Assembly: GCF_014230465.1 (NCBI RefSeq)
Contig: NZ_JAAXCY010000010.1
Span: 265,613-329,612 of the forward strand
Source of the DNA: Pseudomonas cremoris
GTDB taxonomy: Bacteria; Pseudomonadota; Gammaproteobacteria; Pseudomonadales; Pseudomonadaceae
DNA length: 64,000 nt
Direction: 5' to 3'
Shown here: piece after piece, positions 43,724-52,648 of the stretch
Position numbering within the stretch: position 1 is the first letter of the stretch
Layout of the letters: each line of letters begins with the position of its first letter
Position numbers and translations under genes: made by a program
Notes under the pieces: model-generated
Database searches by the model: none
Seen by the model: only the letters and a program-made list of their open reading frames with translations
What the model was told of the DNA's origin: nothing

Positions 43724-45019
43724 ATGACCTCTTCCCTGTGGGCCCCGTTTACCGCAATGCGCCCGTTCAACCGCCAGCCGATGCTGTTCGACCGCGCCGC
43801 CGGCATGCACTACACCACCCCAGAAGGACGTGATGTGCTGGATGCCATGGCCGGGCTGTGGTGCGTCAATGCCGGCCACGGCCAGGCGCGGATCGTCGAG
43901 GCGATTCGTGAAGCGGCGGGGCGCCTGGACTTTGTGTCCTCGTTCAAGATGAGCCACCCGGCGGCGCTGAACCTGGCCGACCGGTTGGTGGCGACCGCCC
44001 CGGCGGGCCTGGACAAGGTGTTCTTTACCAACTCCGGTTCAGAGGCGGTGGACACCGCGCTGAAAATCGCCAGGGCCTATCATCAGGCGCGGGGTGATTG
44101 CCGGCGGACCAAATTCATCGGCCGCGCCAAGGGCTATCACGGCATGGGCTTCGGTGGTTTGTCGGTGTCGGGGATTGGTCGGCAGAAACGCGACTTTGGC
44201 CCGTTGCTTGGCGATGTCGCGCACTTGCCGCTGCCCTACGATGCGGGTTCGCGTTTCAGTCGCGGCCAGCCGGAGCAGGGCGCGCACTACGCCGATGCAT
44301 TGCTGCAGCTGTTGGAGGTGCATGACCCGGCCACCGTGGCGGCGGTGATTGTCGAGCCGGTCACCGGTTCCGGCGGGGTGTATGCGCCGCCGTTGGGTTA
44401 TCTGCAGAAACTACGTGAGATATGTGATCGCCATGGCGTGTTGCTGATTTTCGACGAGGTCATCACCGGTTTCGGCCGCGTCGGGCATTCGTTCGCCGCC
44501 CAGGCGTTCGGTGTCACACCGGACCTGATGAGCCTGGCCAAAGGGCTCACCAACGGCGCCGTGCCCATGGGCGGGGTGTTGGTCAGCGGCGCGGTGTACG
44601 AGGCCTTTATGCAAGGCCCGGAACAGGCCATCGAGTTGATGCACGGCTACACCTATTCCGCCCACCCGCTGGCCTGCGCTGCCGCGTTGGCGACACTGGA
44701 GGTGCACGAGGAACTGGGTATCAACGCCCATGTGCAGCAGATTGCACCACTGTGGCAAACCACCGCGCTGGCGCTAGGTGATAACCCATTGGTGCAGGAC
44801 GTGCGTGCCATCGGCCTGCTGTGCGCGGTCGAACTCAAACCCCGCGAGGGCGCGCCGGGTGCCAGGGCTACCGAAGTGGCCCAACGCTGTTTTGACGCGG
44901 GTGTGCTGGTGCGCGCTTCTGGAGAAAACATCGTACTGTCGCCGCCGTTGATCATCAGCGAAGAACAGATCGACCGGGTGTTCGGCACCTTGGCCAAGGC
45001 GATCGAGGCGACCCGATGA
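43724..45019 (+). CDS. Class III omega-amino acid:pyruvate aminotransferase
   Basis: 431 residues, PLP-dependent fold type I. It has FTNSGSEAVDTALKIARAYH, the aromatic-stacking loop GRAKGYHGMGFGGLSVSG, the Asp of LLIFDEVITGFGR, and the PLP-binding Lys273 in SLAKGLTNG. It is close to beta-alanine:pyruvate aminotransferase. It converts a terminal amine to an aldehyde, the natural step between the hydrolase and dehydrogenase flanking it. GGAG is 8 bases before the start; ATGA overlap with the next gene. Confidence 0.92.
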   Translation: MTSSLWAPFTAMRPFNRQPMLFDRAAGMHYTTPEGRDVLDAMAGLWCVNAGHGQARIVEAIREAAGRLDFVSSFKMSHPAALNLADRLVATAPAGLDKVFFTNSGSEAVDTALKIARAYHQARGDCRRTKFIGRAKGYHGMGFGGLSVSGIGRQKRDFGPLLGDVAHLPLPYDAGSRFSRGQPEQGAHYADALLQLLEVHDPATVAAVIVEPVTGSGGVYAPPLGYLQKLREICDRHGVLLIFDEVITGFGRVGHSFAAQAFGVTPDLMSLAKGLTNGAVPMGGVLVSGAVYEAFMQGPEQAIELMHGYTYSAHPLACAAALATLEVHEELGINAHVQQIAPLWQTTALALGDNPLVQDVRAIGLLCAVELKPREGAPGARATEVAQRCFDAGVLVRASGENIVLSPPLIISEEQIDRVFGTLAKAIEATR

Positions 45020-46437
45020 ACACCCTGGACTTTTACATCGACGGTGCGTGGGTCAAGCCATTGGGCAGTGAAACCCTACCGGTGATCGATCCCGCCACCG
45101 AGCGCACCGTCGCGACCATCAGCCTGGGCACCGTTGCCGATCTTGACCTGGCCGTGGCAGCGGCCAGGCGCGCGTTTGACAGCTACGCGCAGTGGCCGCG
45201 TGAACAGCGCCTGGAACTGCTGGCGGCGATCATCGACGGTTATCGCCAGCACAGCGAGGCCTTGGCGCTGTGTGTGCACCAGGAAATGGGCGCGCCGTTA
45301 TCGCTGGCGCGCAGCGCGCACGTGCCGGCAGGGTTGGGCCACCTGCAGCGTGCCTATGAGGTGCTCAAGGACTACGTGTTCGACCAGCCCCACGGCAGCA
45401 CGCTGATCAGCCGCGAGCCGATCGGTGTGTGCGGCCTGATCACGCCGTGGAATTGGCCGCTCAACCAACTTACCTGCAAGCTCGCTCCGGCGTTGGCGGC
45501 GGGGTGCACGGTGGTGCTCAAACCGAGTGAAAAAGCGCCGCTCTCAGCCCTGCTGCTCGCGGATATCCTGCATCAGGCCGGCGTGCCCAAGGGCGTGTTC
45601 AACCTGGTCAACGGCGATGGGCCGACGATTGGCGACGGTATTGCCCGGCACGCCGACATCGATATGGTCTCGTTTACTGGCTCAACCGGCGCGGGTATCG
45701 CGGTGGCCAAGGCGGCGGCGGACACGGTCAAGCGCGTGTCCCAGGAGCTGGGCGGCAAGTCGGCCAACCTGATCCTGGCGGATGCCGACCTCGATGCGGC
45801 GGTGCGCCACGGCGTGAGCAGTTGTTTTCGCAACAGTGGGCAGTCTTGCAATGCACCGACGCGAATGTTGGTGCCGCGTGCGCTTCAGGCCCGCGCCGTG
45901 GAGATTGCCCAGGACGTCGCCGCCGGTATCTGCTTCGATGACAGCCTCCCGGCGACGGCCATGGGCCCCTTGGCCAACCAGGCGCAGTTCGAACGGGTGC
46001 AGGGGGTGCTCGGCGCCGTGGATGCGCCGCCGGTATGCGGCGGCGTGGGGCGGCCCGAAGGCGTGACGACAGGGTTCTATGCGCGGCCCACGGTGTTTGC
46101 CGATGTCGACCCGAATTCGCCCATTGCCCGTGAAGAAGTGTTCGGGCCGGTGCTGGTGATCATTCCCTACGACAGCGAGGAGCAGGCCATCGCCCTCGCC
46201 AATGACAGCCCCTACGGCCTGTCAGGTTATGTCACCGCTGGCAGCCTGGAACGGGCGCGGGCCGTGGCGCGGCGCTTGCGTACCGGTATGGTCCATCTCA
46301 ATGGCAGCAAGGCCGACAATGGCGCGCCGTTTGGCGGGTACAAACAGTCGGGCAACGGGCGCGAGTGGGGCGTATTTGGTTTGGAAGACTACCTGGAAGT
46401 GAAGTCGCTGTTTGGCTACCAACCTAAACCGGGTTGA
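45016..46437 (+). CDS. NAD(P)-dependent aldehyde dehydrogenase (semialdehyde type)
   Basis: 473 residues. Catalytic Cys278 (SGQSCNAPTRM) and general-base Glu244 (SQELGGKSAN) are present, along with the cofactor-binding GFTGS-type segment SFTGSTGAG and PWNWPLNQ. It would oxidise the semialdehyde made by the aminotransferase to a dicarboxylate. Coupled to that gene by ATGA. Its last 14 bases overlap the convergent AraC-type gene. Confidence 0.93.
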   Translation: MNTLDFYIDGAWVKPLGSETLPVIDPATERTVATISLGTVADLDLAVAAARRAFDSYAQWPREQRLELLAAIIDGYRQHSEALALCVHQEMGAPLSLARSAHVPAGLGHLQRAYEVLKDYVFDQPHGSTLISREPIGVCGLITPWNWPLNQLTCKLAPALAAGCTVVLKPSEKAPLSALLLADILHQAGVPKGVFNLVNGDGPTIGDGIARHADIDMVSFTGSTGAGIAVAKAAADTVKRVSQELGGKSANLILADADLDAAVRHGVSSCFRNSGQSCNAPTRMLVPRALQARAVEIAQDVAAGICFDDSLPATAMGPLANQAQFERVQGVLGAVDAPPVCGGVGRPEGVTTGFYARPTVFADVDPNSPIAREEVFGPVLVIIPYDSEEQAIALANDSPYGLSGYVTAGSLERARAVARRLRTGMVHLNGSKADNGAPFGGYKQSGNGREWGVFGLEDYLEVKSLFGYQPKPG

Positions 46438-47362
46438 ACAGCGCCTGCTGCATTGCCTTCGGCGGTTGGCCGAAGGCGCGCAGGAACGCCTGGCGCATGC
46501 GCTCGCGATCACCGAAGCCGGTTTCGCGGGCTACCACTTCCACTGGATGCCGGCTGGTTTCCATCAGTGCCCGCGCGGCTTCCACCCGCAGCGACTCGAT
46601 GGCCTTGGCCGGCGTCTGCCCGGTTTCTTCGCGAAATACCCGGCTGAACTGGCGGGGGCTGAGGCGCGCCACGTCGGCCAAGGCATCCACCGACAAATCG
46701 TGGGTGAGGTTCTCGCGGGCGTAGGCCAGGGCCAGTTGCACGCGGTCGGATTTGGGGTCCAGTTCCAGCAAGGCTGACAACTGCGACTGCTCGCTGCCCC
46801 GACGCTGGGCGATCACCAGTTTGCGTGCAATACGCCGGGCGAGGTCGCTGCCCAGGTCGTTCTCCACCATCGCCAGCGCCAGGTCGACGCCGGCGCTCAT
46901 GCCCGCGCCGGTCCACACCTGGCCGTCCACGACGAACAATTTGTCTTCTTCCAGATGAATATGCGGGTAGCGCTTGCGAAAGGCCGGCGCGTGAATCCAG
47001 TGGGTAGTGGTGCGCTTGCCTTCCAGCAGGCCGGCCTCGGCCAGTACGAATATGCCCATGCACAACGAGGCAACACGCCGCGACTGGGCGGAGGCGGTCT
47101 TGACCTGTTCCAGCAGGTTGGCCTCCGGTAGGCGGAACTCCATGTAGCCGCCGACGATCAGCGTGTCATAGCCCTGCGGCCGGATCGGCGTGGTGTTCAC
47201 CGAAAAACCCTGGGAAGTCATCACCGCGCCGCCGTTTTCCGACACCAGGTGAAATTCGTAGGCCGGCTCGCCCTGCATCAGGTTCGCGCATTCGAACACC
47301 GAGCCCACGCTGAGGCTCAGGCATTCGAAATTCGGGTAAACCAGCAGCGCAACGCTGTGCAT
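46424..47362 (-). CDS. GlxA-type AraC regulator with DJ-1/PfpI-like domain
   Basis: 312 residues. The N-terminal amidotransferase-like domain (HSVALLVYPNFECLSLSVGSVFECAN, VASLCMGIFVLAEAGLLEGKRTTTHW) lacks enzymatic proof but keeps a Cys at the nucleophile site. The C-terminal AraC domain has two helix-turn-helices (LSVDALADVARLSPRQFSRVFREE and HPVEVVARETGFGDRERMRQAF). ATG 47362 is preferred because GGAG lies seven bases upstream; ATG 47368 abuts GGAG. Divergent from the DJ-1 gene, its likely target. Confidence 0.9.
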   Translation of the reverse strand: MHSVALLVYPNFECLSLSVGSVFECANLMQGEPAYEFHLVSENGGAVMTSQGFSVNTTPIRPQGYDTLIVGGYMEFRLPEANLLEQVKTASAQSRRVASLCMGIFVLAEAGLLEGKRTTTHWIHAPAFRKRYPHIHLEEDKLFVVDGQVWTGAGMSAGVDLALAMVENDLGSDLARRIARKLVIAQRRGSEQSQLSALLELDPKSDRVQLALAYARENLTHDLSVDALADVARLSPRQFSRVFREETGQTPAKAIESLRVEAARALMETSRHPVEVVARETGFGDRERMRQAFLRAFGQPPKAMQQALFNPV

Positions 47363-47520
47363 CGTCATTCTCCAAGGGGTGTGGGAGGGGGGATTGTCGG
47401 CGGCTCGTGGGCAAACGGCAACTGCCATCGGGCATGTCCGAAAACCTTGCGGATATGACGTTGTGACAACACGCCCCGGCTCCTAAGCTTCAACCCACAC
47501 TCATCCCGAGGCACTCGACA

Positions 47521-48198
47521 ATGAAAGTATTGATGGTATTGACCTCTCACGATCAGTTGGGCAACACCGGCCGCAAGACCGGCTTCTGGCTCGAAGAATT
47601 TGCCGCACCTTATTACGCATTCAAGGACGCCGGTGCCGAGATCGTGCTGGCATCCCCGGCAGGTGGCCAGCCACCGCTGGACCCGGTCAGCGACCTGCCG
47701 GACTTCCAGACCGAACAGACCCACCGCTTCGCTGCCGACCCAGCCGCCCAACAAGCCCTTGCCTCCACGCTCAAGCTGGACGCGGTCAACGCAGGTGACT
47801 TCGACACAGTGTTCTACCCAGGCGGCCATGGCCCGCTATGGGACCTGGCGGAATCGCCCACTTCCATCGCGCTGATCGAAGCCTTTGAGCGCGCCGGCAA
47901 GCCCATCGGTTTTGTCTGCCATGCACCGGGCGTGTTGCGCCACGTCAAGGCAGTCAACGGTGAACCGTTGGTCAAGGGCCGCCGTGTGACCGGGTTCTCC
48001 AACTCGGAAGAAGCGGCGGTGGAGTTGACCGATGTGGTGCCGTTCCTGGTTGAAGATGAATTCAAGAAACTCGGCGGCAATTACGAGAAGGGCGCCGACT
48101 GGCAATCCTTCGTGATCGTCGATGGCCTGCTGGTTACCGGCCAGAACCCTGGCAGCTCCAGCGATGTGGCCAAGGCCCTGCTGAAACTCACCGCCTAA
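47521..48198 (+). CDS. DJ-1/PfpI (type 1 glutamine amidotransferase-like) protein
   Basis: 225 residues. The nucleophile elbow is FVCHAPGVLRHV, preceded by DTVFYPGGHGPLWDLAES with the partner Glu-type region. It is of the HchA-like branch with glyoxalase III or deglycase-type activity proposed for relatives; the exact reaction is not determined here. Divergent from the GlxA-type regulator, and 78 bases before an old yellow enzyme gene, so possibly an electrophile-stress unit. Confidence 0.9.
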   Translation: MKVLMVLTSHDQLGNTGRKTGFWLEEFAAPYYAFKDAGAEIVLASPAGGQPPLDPVSDLPDFQTEQTHRFAADPAAQQALASTLKLDAVNAGDFDTVFYPGGHGPLWDLAESPTSIALIEAFERAGKPIGFVCHAPGVLRHVKAVNGEPLVKGRRVTGFSNSEEAAVELTDVVPFLVEDEFKKLGGNYEKGADWQSFVIVDGLLVTGQNPGSSSDVAKALLKLTA

Positions 48199-48217
48199 AT
48201 CAGTTAACCCGTTATTG

Positions 48218-48243
48218 ATTGGCGACTCTCAGGAGTCGCCAAT
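48218..48243. terminator. Perfect 11-bp hairpin between DJ-1 and old yellow enzyme genes
   Basis: ATTGGCGACTC (48218-48228), loop TCAG, GAGTCGCCAAT (48233-48243), followed by GCTTTTGCTC. The stem is strong but the T tract is short, so it may be a leaky terminator or a regulator site. Confidence 0.5.
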
Positions 48244-48276
48244 GCTTTTGCTCGTCCCGGATTTGGAAAACCGCAC

Positions 48277-49395
48277 ATGACAAACGTTTTAAGCACCCCG
48301 GTAAAACTGGGCCGACACACCCTGAACAACCGTGTCGTCCTGCCCCCGCTGACTCGCCAGCGCAGCGCCCAACCCGGTGATATTGCCACCGACCTGATGG
48401 CCGAGTATTACCGCCAGCGCGCAAGTGCCGGGTTCATGGTCAGCGAAGGCACGCAGATCGAGCCGCGTGGCCAGGGCTACGCGTGGACGCCGGGTATCTA
48501 CAACGCCGCGCAAGTCGACGGCTGGCGCACAGTCACCGACGCGGTGCACGCCGACGGCGGGGTGATCTTTGCCCAGTTGTGGCACGTGGGGCGTGTGTCT
48601 CATCCCGGTTTGCAGCCCGACGGAGCGGCACCGGTCGCGCCGTCGGCGATCGCGCCTTTGCAGGCCAAGGCCTTTATCGAAACTGCGCCAGGCGCGGGTG
48701 AGCTGGTGCAACCGCCGGTGCCGCGTGCGTTGAGTACGCGTGAAGTCAAGGAATTGGTCGGGTTGTACGCCGAGGCGGCGCGCAATGCCATTGCCGCTGG
48801 GTTTGATGGCGTGGAGATTCACTCGGCCAACGGGTATCTGGTCAACCAGTTCATCTCGGCCCACGCCAACCGCCGCGACGACGAGTACGGCGGCTCGTTG
48901 GATAATCGCCTGCGTTTTCTGCGGGAGATCGTCGAGGCGGTGAGCGATGCAGTGGGCGCAGAGCGGTTGGGCGTGCGTTTTTCACCGTTGTTCAGCGGCA
49001 CCGACCAGGACCGCGTGTACATCGGACTGGTGGAAGAAGACCCGCACACCACCTATATCGAAGCCATCAAGCTGCTGGAAGCGGCGGGCGTCGCCTACGT
49101 CTCCATCGCCGAAGCGGACTGGGACAACGCCCCCGAACTGCCGGAAACCTTTCGCCGAGCCGTGCGCGAGACGTTCAGCGGGCGGATCATCTATGCCGGG
49201 CGCTACACCGCTGAGCGCGGCGAGAAACTGGTGAGCGCAGGGCTGGCGGATTTGATCGCATTTGGCCGACCGTTCATTGCCAACCCAGACCTGCCGCAGC
49301 GACTGTTCAACGGCTGGCCGCTGAACCCGCTGCGGGCGGAAGGGATGTACGGTGGTTCGGAGCAGGGCTACACCGACTACCCGACATTCCGCTAG
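48277..49395 (+). CDS. Old yellow enzyme, NemA-type alkene reductase
   Basis: 372 residues, FMN-dependent TIM barrel. Typical segments: NRVVLPPLTRQRS, the substrate-binding His/Asn pair in GVEIHSANGYLVNQFIS, SPLFSGTDQDR, and the FMN-phosphate region IIYAGRYTAERGEKLVSAGLADLIAFGRPFIANPDL. It reduces activated alkenes, quinones or nitro esters with NAD(P)H. It may be transcribed together with the DJ-1 gene through the intervening hairpin. Confidence 0.93.
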   Translation: MTNVLSTPVKLGRHTLNNRVVLPPLTRQRSAQPGDIATDLMAEYYRQRASAGFMVSEGTQIEPRGQGYAWTPGIYNAAQVDGWRTVTDAVHADGGVIFAQLWHVGRVSHPGLQPDGAAPVAPSAIAPLQAKAFIETAPGAGELVQPPVPRALSTREVKELVGLYAEAARNAIAAGFDGVEIHSANGYLVNQFISAHANRRDDEYGGSLDNRLRFLREIVEAVSDAVGAERLGVRFSPLFSGTDQDRVYIGLVEEDPHTTYIEAIKLLEAAGVAYVSIAEADWDNAPELPETFRRAVRETFSGRIIYAGRYTAERGEKLVSAGLADLIAFGRPFIANPDLPQRLFNGWPLNPLRAEGMYGGSEQGYTDYPTFR

Positions 49396-49472
49396 AAACC
49401 CGGTCTTCAATACAAAGCAGGTCAAGTGTGGGATCAGCGATGCACCCATTTTTCGGACCTGGCACAAAGCTA

Positions 49473-49564
49473 AATGTGGGAGCTGGCTTGCCTGCTATGA
49501 CGGTGGGTCAGCTTGCATGTGTGTCGGCTGACACGCCGCCTTCGCGAGCAAGCCCGCTCCCACA
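49473..49564. repeat. Degenerate REP pair
   Basis: The left unit is mutated (GTGGGAGCTGGCTTGCCTGC), the right unit is intact (GAGCAAGCCCGCTCCCACAG). Inner GTCAGCTTGC / GTCGGCTGACAC repeat. Between the converging old yellow enzyme and quinone reductase genes. Confidence 0.8.
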
Positions 49565-49581
49565 GGGGATTTGCGGTGTTG

Positions 49582-50568
49582 CTAGATCACCCGCAGCACA
49601 ATCTTCCCGATATGCTCCCCGCCCTCCATCCGCGCATGGGCCTTATCCGCTTCGGTATAGTCAAACACCTGGTCGATCATCGGCAGACAGCGCCCTGCTG
49701 CAAGCACCGGCCAAACGTGTTCGCGCAGTTGCTCGGCAATTTCGGCTTTCTCATCCCGGGTCCGCGCCCGTAACAGCGAGCCGGTGACGATTGCGCGTTT
49801 GCCGAGGATGGTCAGCAAGTCCACCTCGTTGGCCTTGGCGCCGCCGAGGAAGCCCAGCATCACCAGGCGCCCGTCCATGGCCAGGGCCTTGAGGTTATTG
49901 TTGAGGTAGGAGCCGCCCATGATGTCGAGGATCACATCCACACCTTGTTCGCTGATGACCTCGACGAAATCCTGCTGGCGATAATTGATCGCTTCGGCAC
50001 CCAGCGCACGGATCGCCGCGCATTTGTCTTCGCTACCAGCGGTGGCAAACGCCTGGATCCCGAACTCGCGACACAGCATCAACGCGGTGGTACCGATGCC
50101 GCTGGTACCGCCATGGATCAACACGCGCTGGCCTTTATGCGCGCCGCCGAGGCCGAACAGGTTGGCCCAGACGGTGAAGAACGTTTCCGGGATCGCGGCG
50201 GCTTGAATCCACTGCATACCCTCGGGAATCGGCAACGCCTGGCCAGCAGGCACCGTGCAGTACTGGGCGTAGCCGCCGCCGTTGGTTAGCGCGCAGACCT
50301 TGTCGCCGAGGGCATAGGCGCTGACGCCTTCGCCCAATGCCACCACTTCACCGGCCACTTCCAGGCCGGGGTACGGGCTCATGCCGGGTTTCATCGGGTA
50401 GGTGCCTGCCCGTTGCAGGGCATCGGGGCGGTTGACCCCGGCGGCGTGCACGCGGATCAGAATCTCGCCGGCCGCCGGGGAGGGCACGGGCACCTGGCGC
50501 GGCTTGAGCACCTCGGGGCCGCCGGGAGTGGTGATTTCGATCAGGGTCATGTCGGTTGGCAGGGTCAT
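49582..50568 (-). CDS. NAD(P)H quinone oxidoreductase (QOR/PIG3-like, MDR family)
   Basis: 328 residues, medium-chain reductase fold without the structural zinc Cys cluster. GroES-like N half (AAGVNRPDALQRAGTYP), then Rossmann NADPH-binding GQRVLIHGGTSGIGTTALML. It reduces quinones. ATG 50568 has AGGA eight bases before it; ATG 50550 is an internal alternative. Divergent from a LysR gene with an inverted repeat between them. Confidence 0.9.
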   Translation of the reverse strand: MTLPTDMTLIEITTPGGPEVLKPRQVPVPSPAAGEILIRVHAAGVNRPDALQRAGTYPMKPGMSPYPGLEVAGEVVALGEGVSAYALGDKVCALTNGGGYAQYCTVPAGQALPIPEGMQWIQAAAIPETFFTVWANLFGLGGAHKGQRVLIHGGTSGIGTTALMLCREFGIQAFATAGSEDKCAAIRALGAEAINYRQQDFVEVISEQGVDVILDIMGGSYLNNNLKALAMDGRLVMLGFLGGAKANEVDLLTILGKRAIVTGSLLRARTRDEKAEIAEQLREHVWPVLAAGRCLPMIDQVFDYTEADKAHARMEGGEHIGKIVLRVI

Positions 50569-50634
50569 TGTGCGAGTCCTGTAACGGTGAATGTATGACG
50601 GTATTTGCAATGGCGATCAGCATAGCGGGTAATC

Positions 50635-50686
50635 GTGATGCAATAATGCTGCGATTTTTCGTCATGCTGATGCGAAAATGCATCAC
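50635..50686. promoter_or_regulatory. Inverted repeat in the qor/lysR divergent region
   Basis: GTGATGCA (50635-50642) faces TGCATCAC (50679-50686), with GATGCGAAAATGCATC and GCGATTTTTCG repeats inside. Probable LysR binding region overlapping both promoters. No canonical ATC-N9-GAT box was located. Confidence 0.5.
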
Positions 50687-50697
50687 TGGAGAGCCAC

Positions 50698-51573
50698 ATG
50701 AACTGGGACGATGCACGGGTCTTTCTCGCGGTGTGCCGCGAGTCCACGTTGCGTGGCGCCGCACGGGTGCTGGGAGTGGACCAGGCCACCGTTGGTCGGC
50801 GCATCAATGGCCTGGAGAAATCCCTGGGTGCGACGTTGTTCCTGCGCACCTCGGAGGGTTATGTACTGACTGCCGTTGGCGAGGCGGCTTTGCTGTCGGT
50901 GGAGAATATGGAGCGCTCGGCACTTGAGCTGCAGCGTCAGATCCAAGGCCTGGATGACCGCCTGACTGGCACCGTTCGGGTCAGCACGACTGACTCCCTG
51001 GCCATCGACTTCTTGATCCCCTCCATCGCCCGCTTGCACGACAAACACCCGGACGTACGCGTGCAACTGGAAGCTTCCACCCAGTTCCTCAGCCTGGCCA
51101 AGCGCGAAGCCGATATCGCCGTGCGCAACCAGCGCCCGGACAACCCCGACCTGATCGCTCGTCGCATCGCCCGTTGGCCGGTGGGGCTGTTCGCCTCCCA
51201 AAACTACATCGACCGTCACGGCCAGCCACAACCGGGTCGCTTGTTCGAAGGTCACGACCTGGTGGTCTATCAACCCCACCTGCAAACCCAAAAAGACCTC
51301 ACCCTGGTGTCCGAACCCATCAGCCGTGGGCGCATCGTCGCTGCCTTGGGTTCCAGCCTGCTAGTGCGCCGCTCCATCGCTGCCGGCATTGGCATCGGCG
51401 AAATCCCGGTGTGCACCGGGGAACGCGACGGGCTGGTGCGCCTGTGGCCGGAGCGCGTACGGCCCACACCCTATGACGTGTGGTTGGTGACCCACGCCGA
51501 CCTGCGCCACACCGCACGGGTGCGGGTGGTGATCGATGAGATTGTCGCGGCGTTCGCTGACACGGGGGAGTGA
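50698..51573 (+). CDS. LysR-family regulator, probable regulator of the quinone reductase
   Basis: 291 residues. The helix-turn-helix at 5-60 has STLRGAARVLGVDQATVGRRINGLEKSLG. The effector domain has TVRVSTTDSLAIDFLIPSI and ends RVVIDEIVAAF. Start ATG follows GGAGA. Divergent from the quinone reductase, so a redox-cycling or electrophile ligand is plausible (inference). Confidence 0.88.
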   Translation: MNWDDARVFLAVCRESTLRGAARVLGVDQATVGRRINGLEKSLGATLFLRTSEGYVLTAVGEAALLSVENMERSALELQRQIQGLDDRLTGTVRVSTTDSLAIDFLIPSIARLHDKHPDVRVQLEASTQFLSLAKREADIAVRNQRPDNPDLIARRIARWPVGLFASQNYIDRHGQPQPGRLFEGHDLVVYQPHLQTQKDLTLVSEPISRGRIVAALGSSLLVRRSIAAGIGIGEIPVCTGERDGLVRLWPERVRPTPYDVWLVTHADLRHTARVRVVIDEIVAAFADTGE

Positions 51574-51634
51574 GGTCAGCACACCGTTGCAATCAGTGGG
51601 CCAGGGCGTCTTGTCGTAAACCCGCGTTTTTCCT

Positions 51635-51662
51635 GAACAAAAAAGGCCGGGCAAGCCCGGCC
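51635..51662 (-). terminator. Rho-independent terminator of the esterase gene
   Basis: GGCCGGGC (51645-51652), AA, GCCCGGCC (51655-51662). Read on the minus strand, the stem is followed by the T6 run complementary to 51639-51644. It ends transcription of the minus-strand esterase 20 bases after its stop; on the plus strand the T tract is missing. Confidence 0.85.
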
Positions 51663-51681
51663 AAAATAAGGAGAGGGTGAA

Positions 51682-52500
51682 TCAGCGGTTCAGGAACGCC
51701 AGCAGGTCTTCATTCAAGGCCTGGGTGTGGGTGGCGGCAAACCCGTGGGGCGCGTCCTTGTAGACTTTCAGCTCGGCGCCCTTGATCAGTTCGGCGGCCA
51801 CTTTGCCGGTGGTTTCGAATGGCACGATCTGGTCGCCATCGCCATGGATCACCAGGGTGGGTACGTCGATCTTGGCCATGTCCGGGCGGAAATCGGTGTC
51901 GGCGAAAGCGGTGACGCAATCCACCGTCGATTTGAGCGAAGCCTGCAGGGCGATCTGCAAGGTCTGGGTCAGTACGCCGGGCGAGACGACCTGGCCCTTG
52001 TTGAGGCCAAAGAACGGGGTGTTGAACTCGGAGATGAACTGCGCACGGTCCTTGAGCAGACCGGCCTTGATACCGTCGAACACCTCGGCGGGCACGCCTT
52101 GCGGGTAATCGGCGGTCTGGCCGAAGATCGGCGTTACCGCACCCAGCAGCACCAGGCCGGCCACGCGTGCGCTACCGTGGCGTGCGATGTAGCGCGCCAC
52201 GTCGCCGCCGCCCATGGAGAAGCCCACCAGGGTCACGTCCTTGAGGTCCAGGTGTTCGATCAGTTGGGCGATATCGTCGGCGAAGGTGTTGTAGTCGTTG
52301 CCGGTCCACGGTTGGTCCGAGCGCCCGAAGCCTCGGCGGTCGAACGCGATGGTGCGAAAACCGCGGCTGCTCAGGTATTCCATCTGGTATTCCCACATGT
52401 CCGCATCCAGCGGCCAGCCGTGGCTGAACAGCACGGGCTTACCGCTGCCCCAGTCCTTGAAGTAGATCTGGGTACCATCTTTGGCAACGAATGTGCTCAT
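51682..52500 (-). CDS. estF1: Arylesterase / perhydrolase-like alpha/beta hydrolase
   Basis: 272 residues, very close to the P. fluorescens arylesterase as I remember it (MSTFVAKDGTQIYFKDWGSG). The nucleophile is Ser94 in GFSMGGG (numbering without Met); the acid and base are in VIHGDGDQIVP and DAPHGFAATH. It hydrolyses aryl and short-chain esters. Position 29 is Pro (SHGWPLDADMW) where the well-studied enzyme has Leu; that change is known to favour perhydrolysis, so this natural variant may make peracids from acids and peroxide. The start ATG follows GGAG. Confidence 0.93.
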   Translation of the reverse strand: MSTFVAKDGTQIYFKDWGSGKPVLFSHGWPLDADMWEYQMEYLSSRGFRTIAFDRRGFGRSDQPWTGNDYNTFADDIAQLIEHLDLKDVTLVGFSMGGGDVARYIARHGSARVAGLVLLGAVTPIFGQTADYPQGVPAEVFDGIKAGLLKDRAQFISEFNTPFFGLNKGQVVSPGVLTQTLQIALQASLKSTVDCVTAFADTDFRPDMAKIDVPTLVIHGDGDQIVPFETTGKVAAELIKGAELKVYKDAPHGFAATHTQALNEDLLAFLNR

Positions 52501-52648
52501 GGAAAACTCCTTGGGGGTGGGCGAAACAGCTCAGGCTCACTATTGCGGTAAACCGGACGAAGGGCTTGTACGCATGTGCTCGGTTGAACGGTTCAGCGTC
52601 TATGCTGGTCCACTGACTTCCACTGTCCGATCACACAGGTGAACGAAA

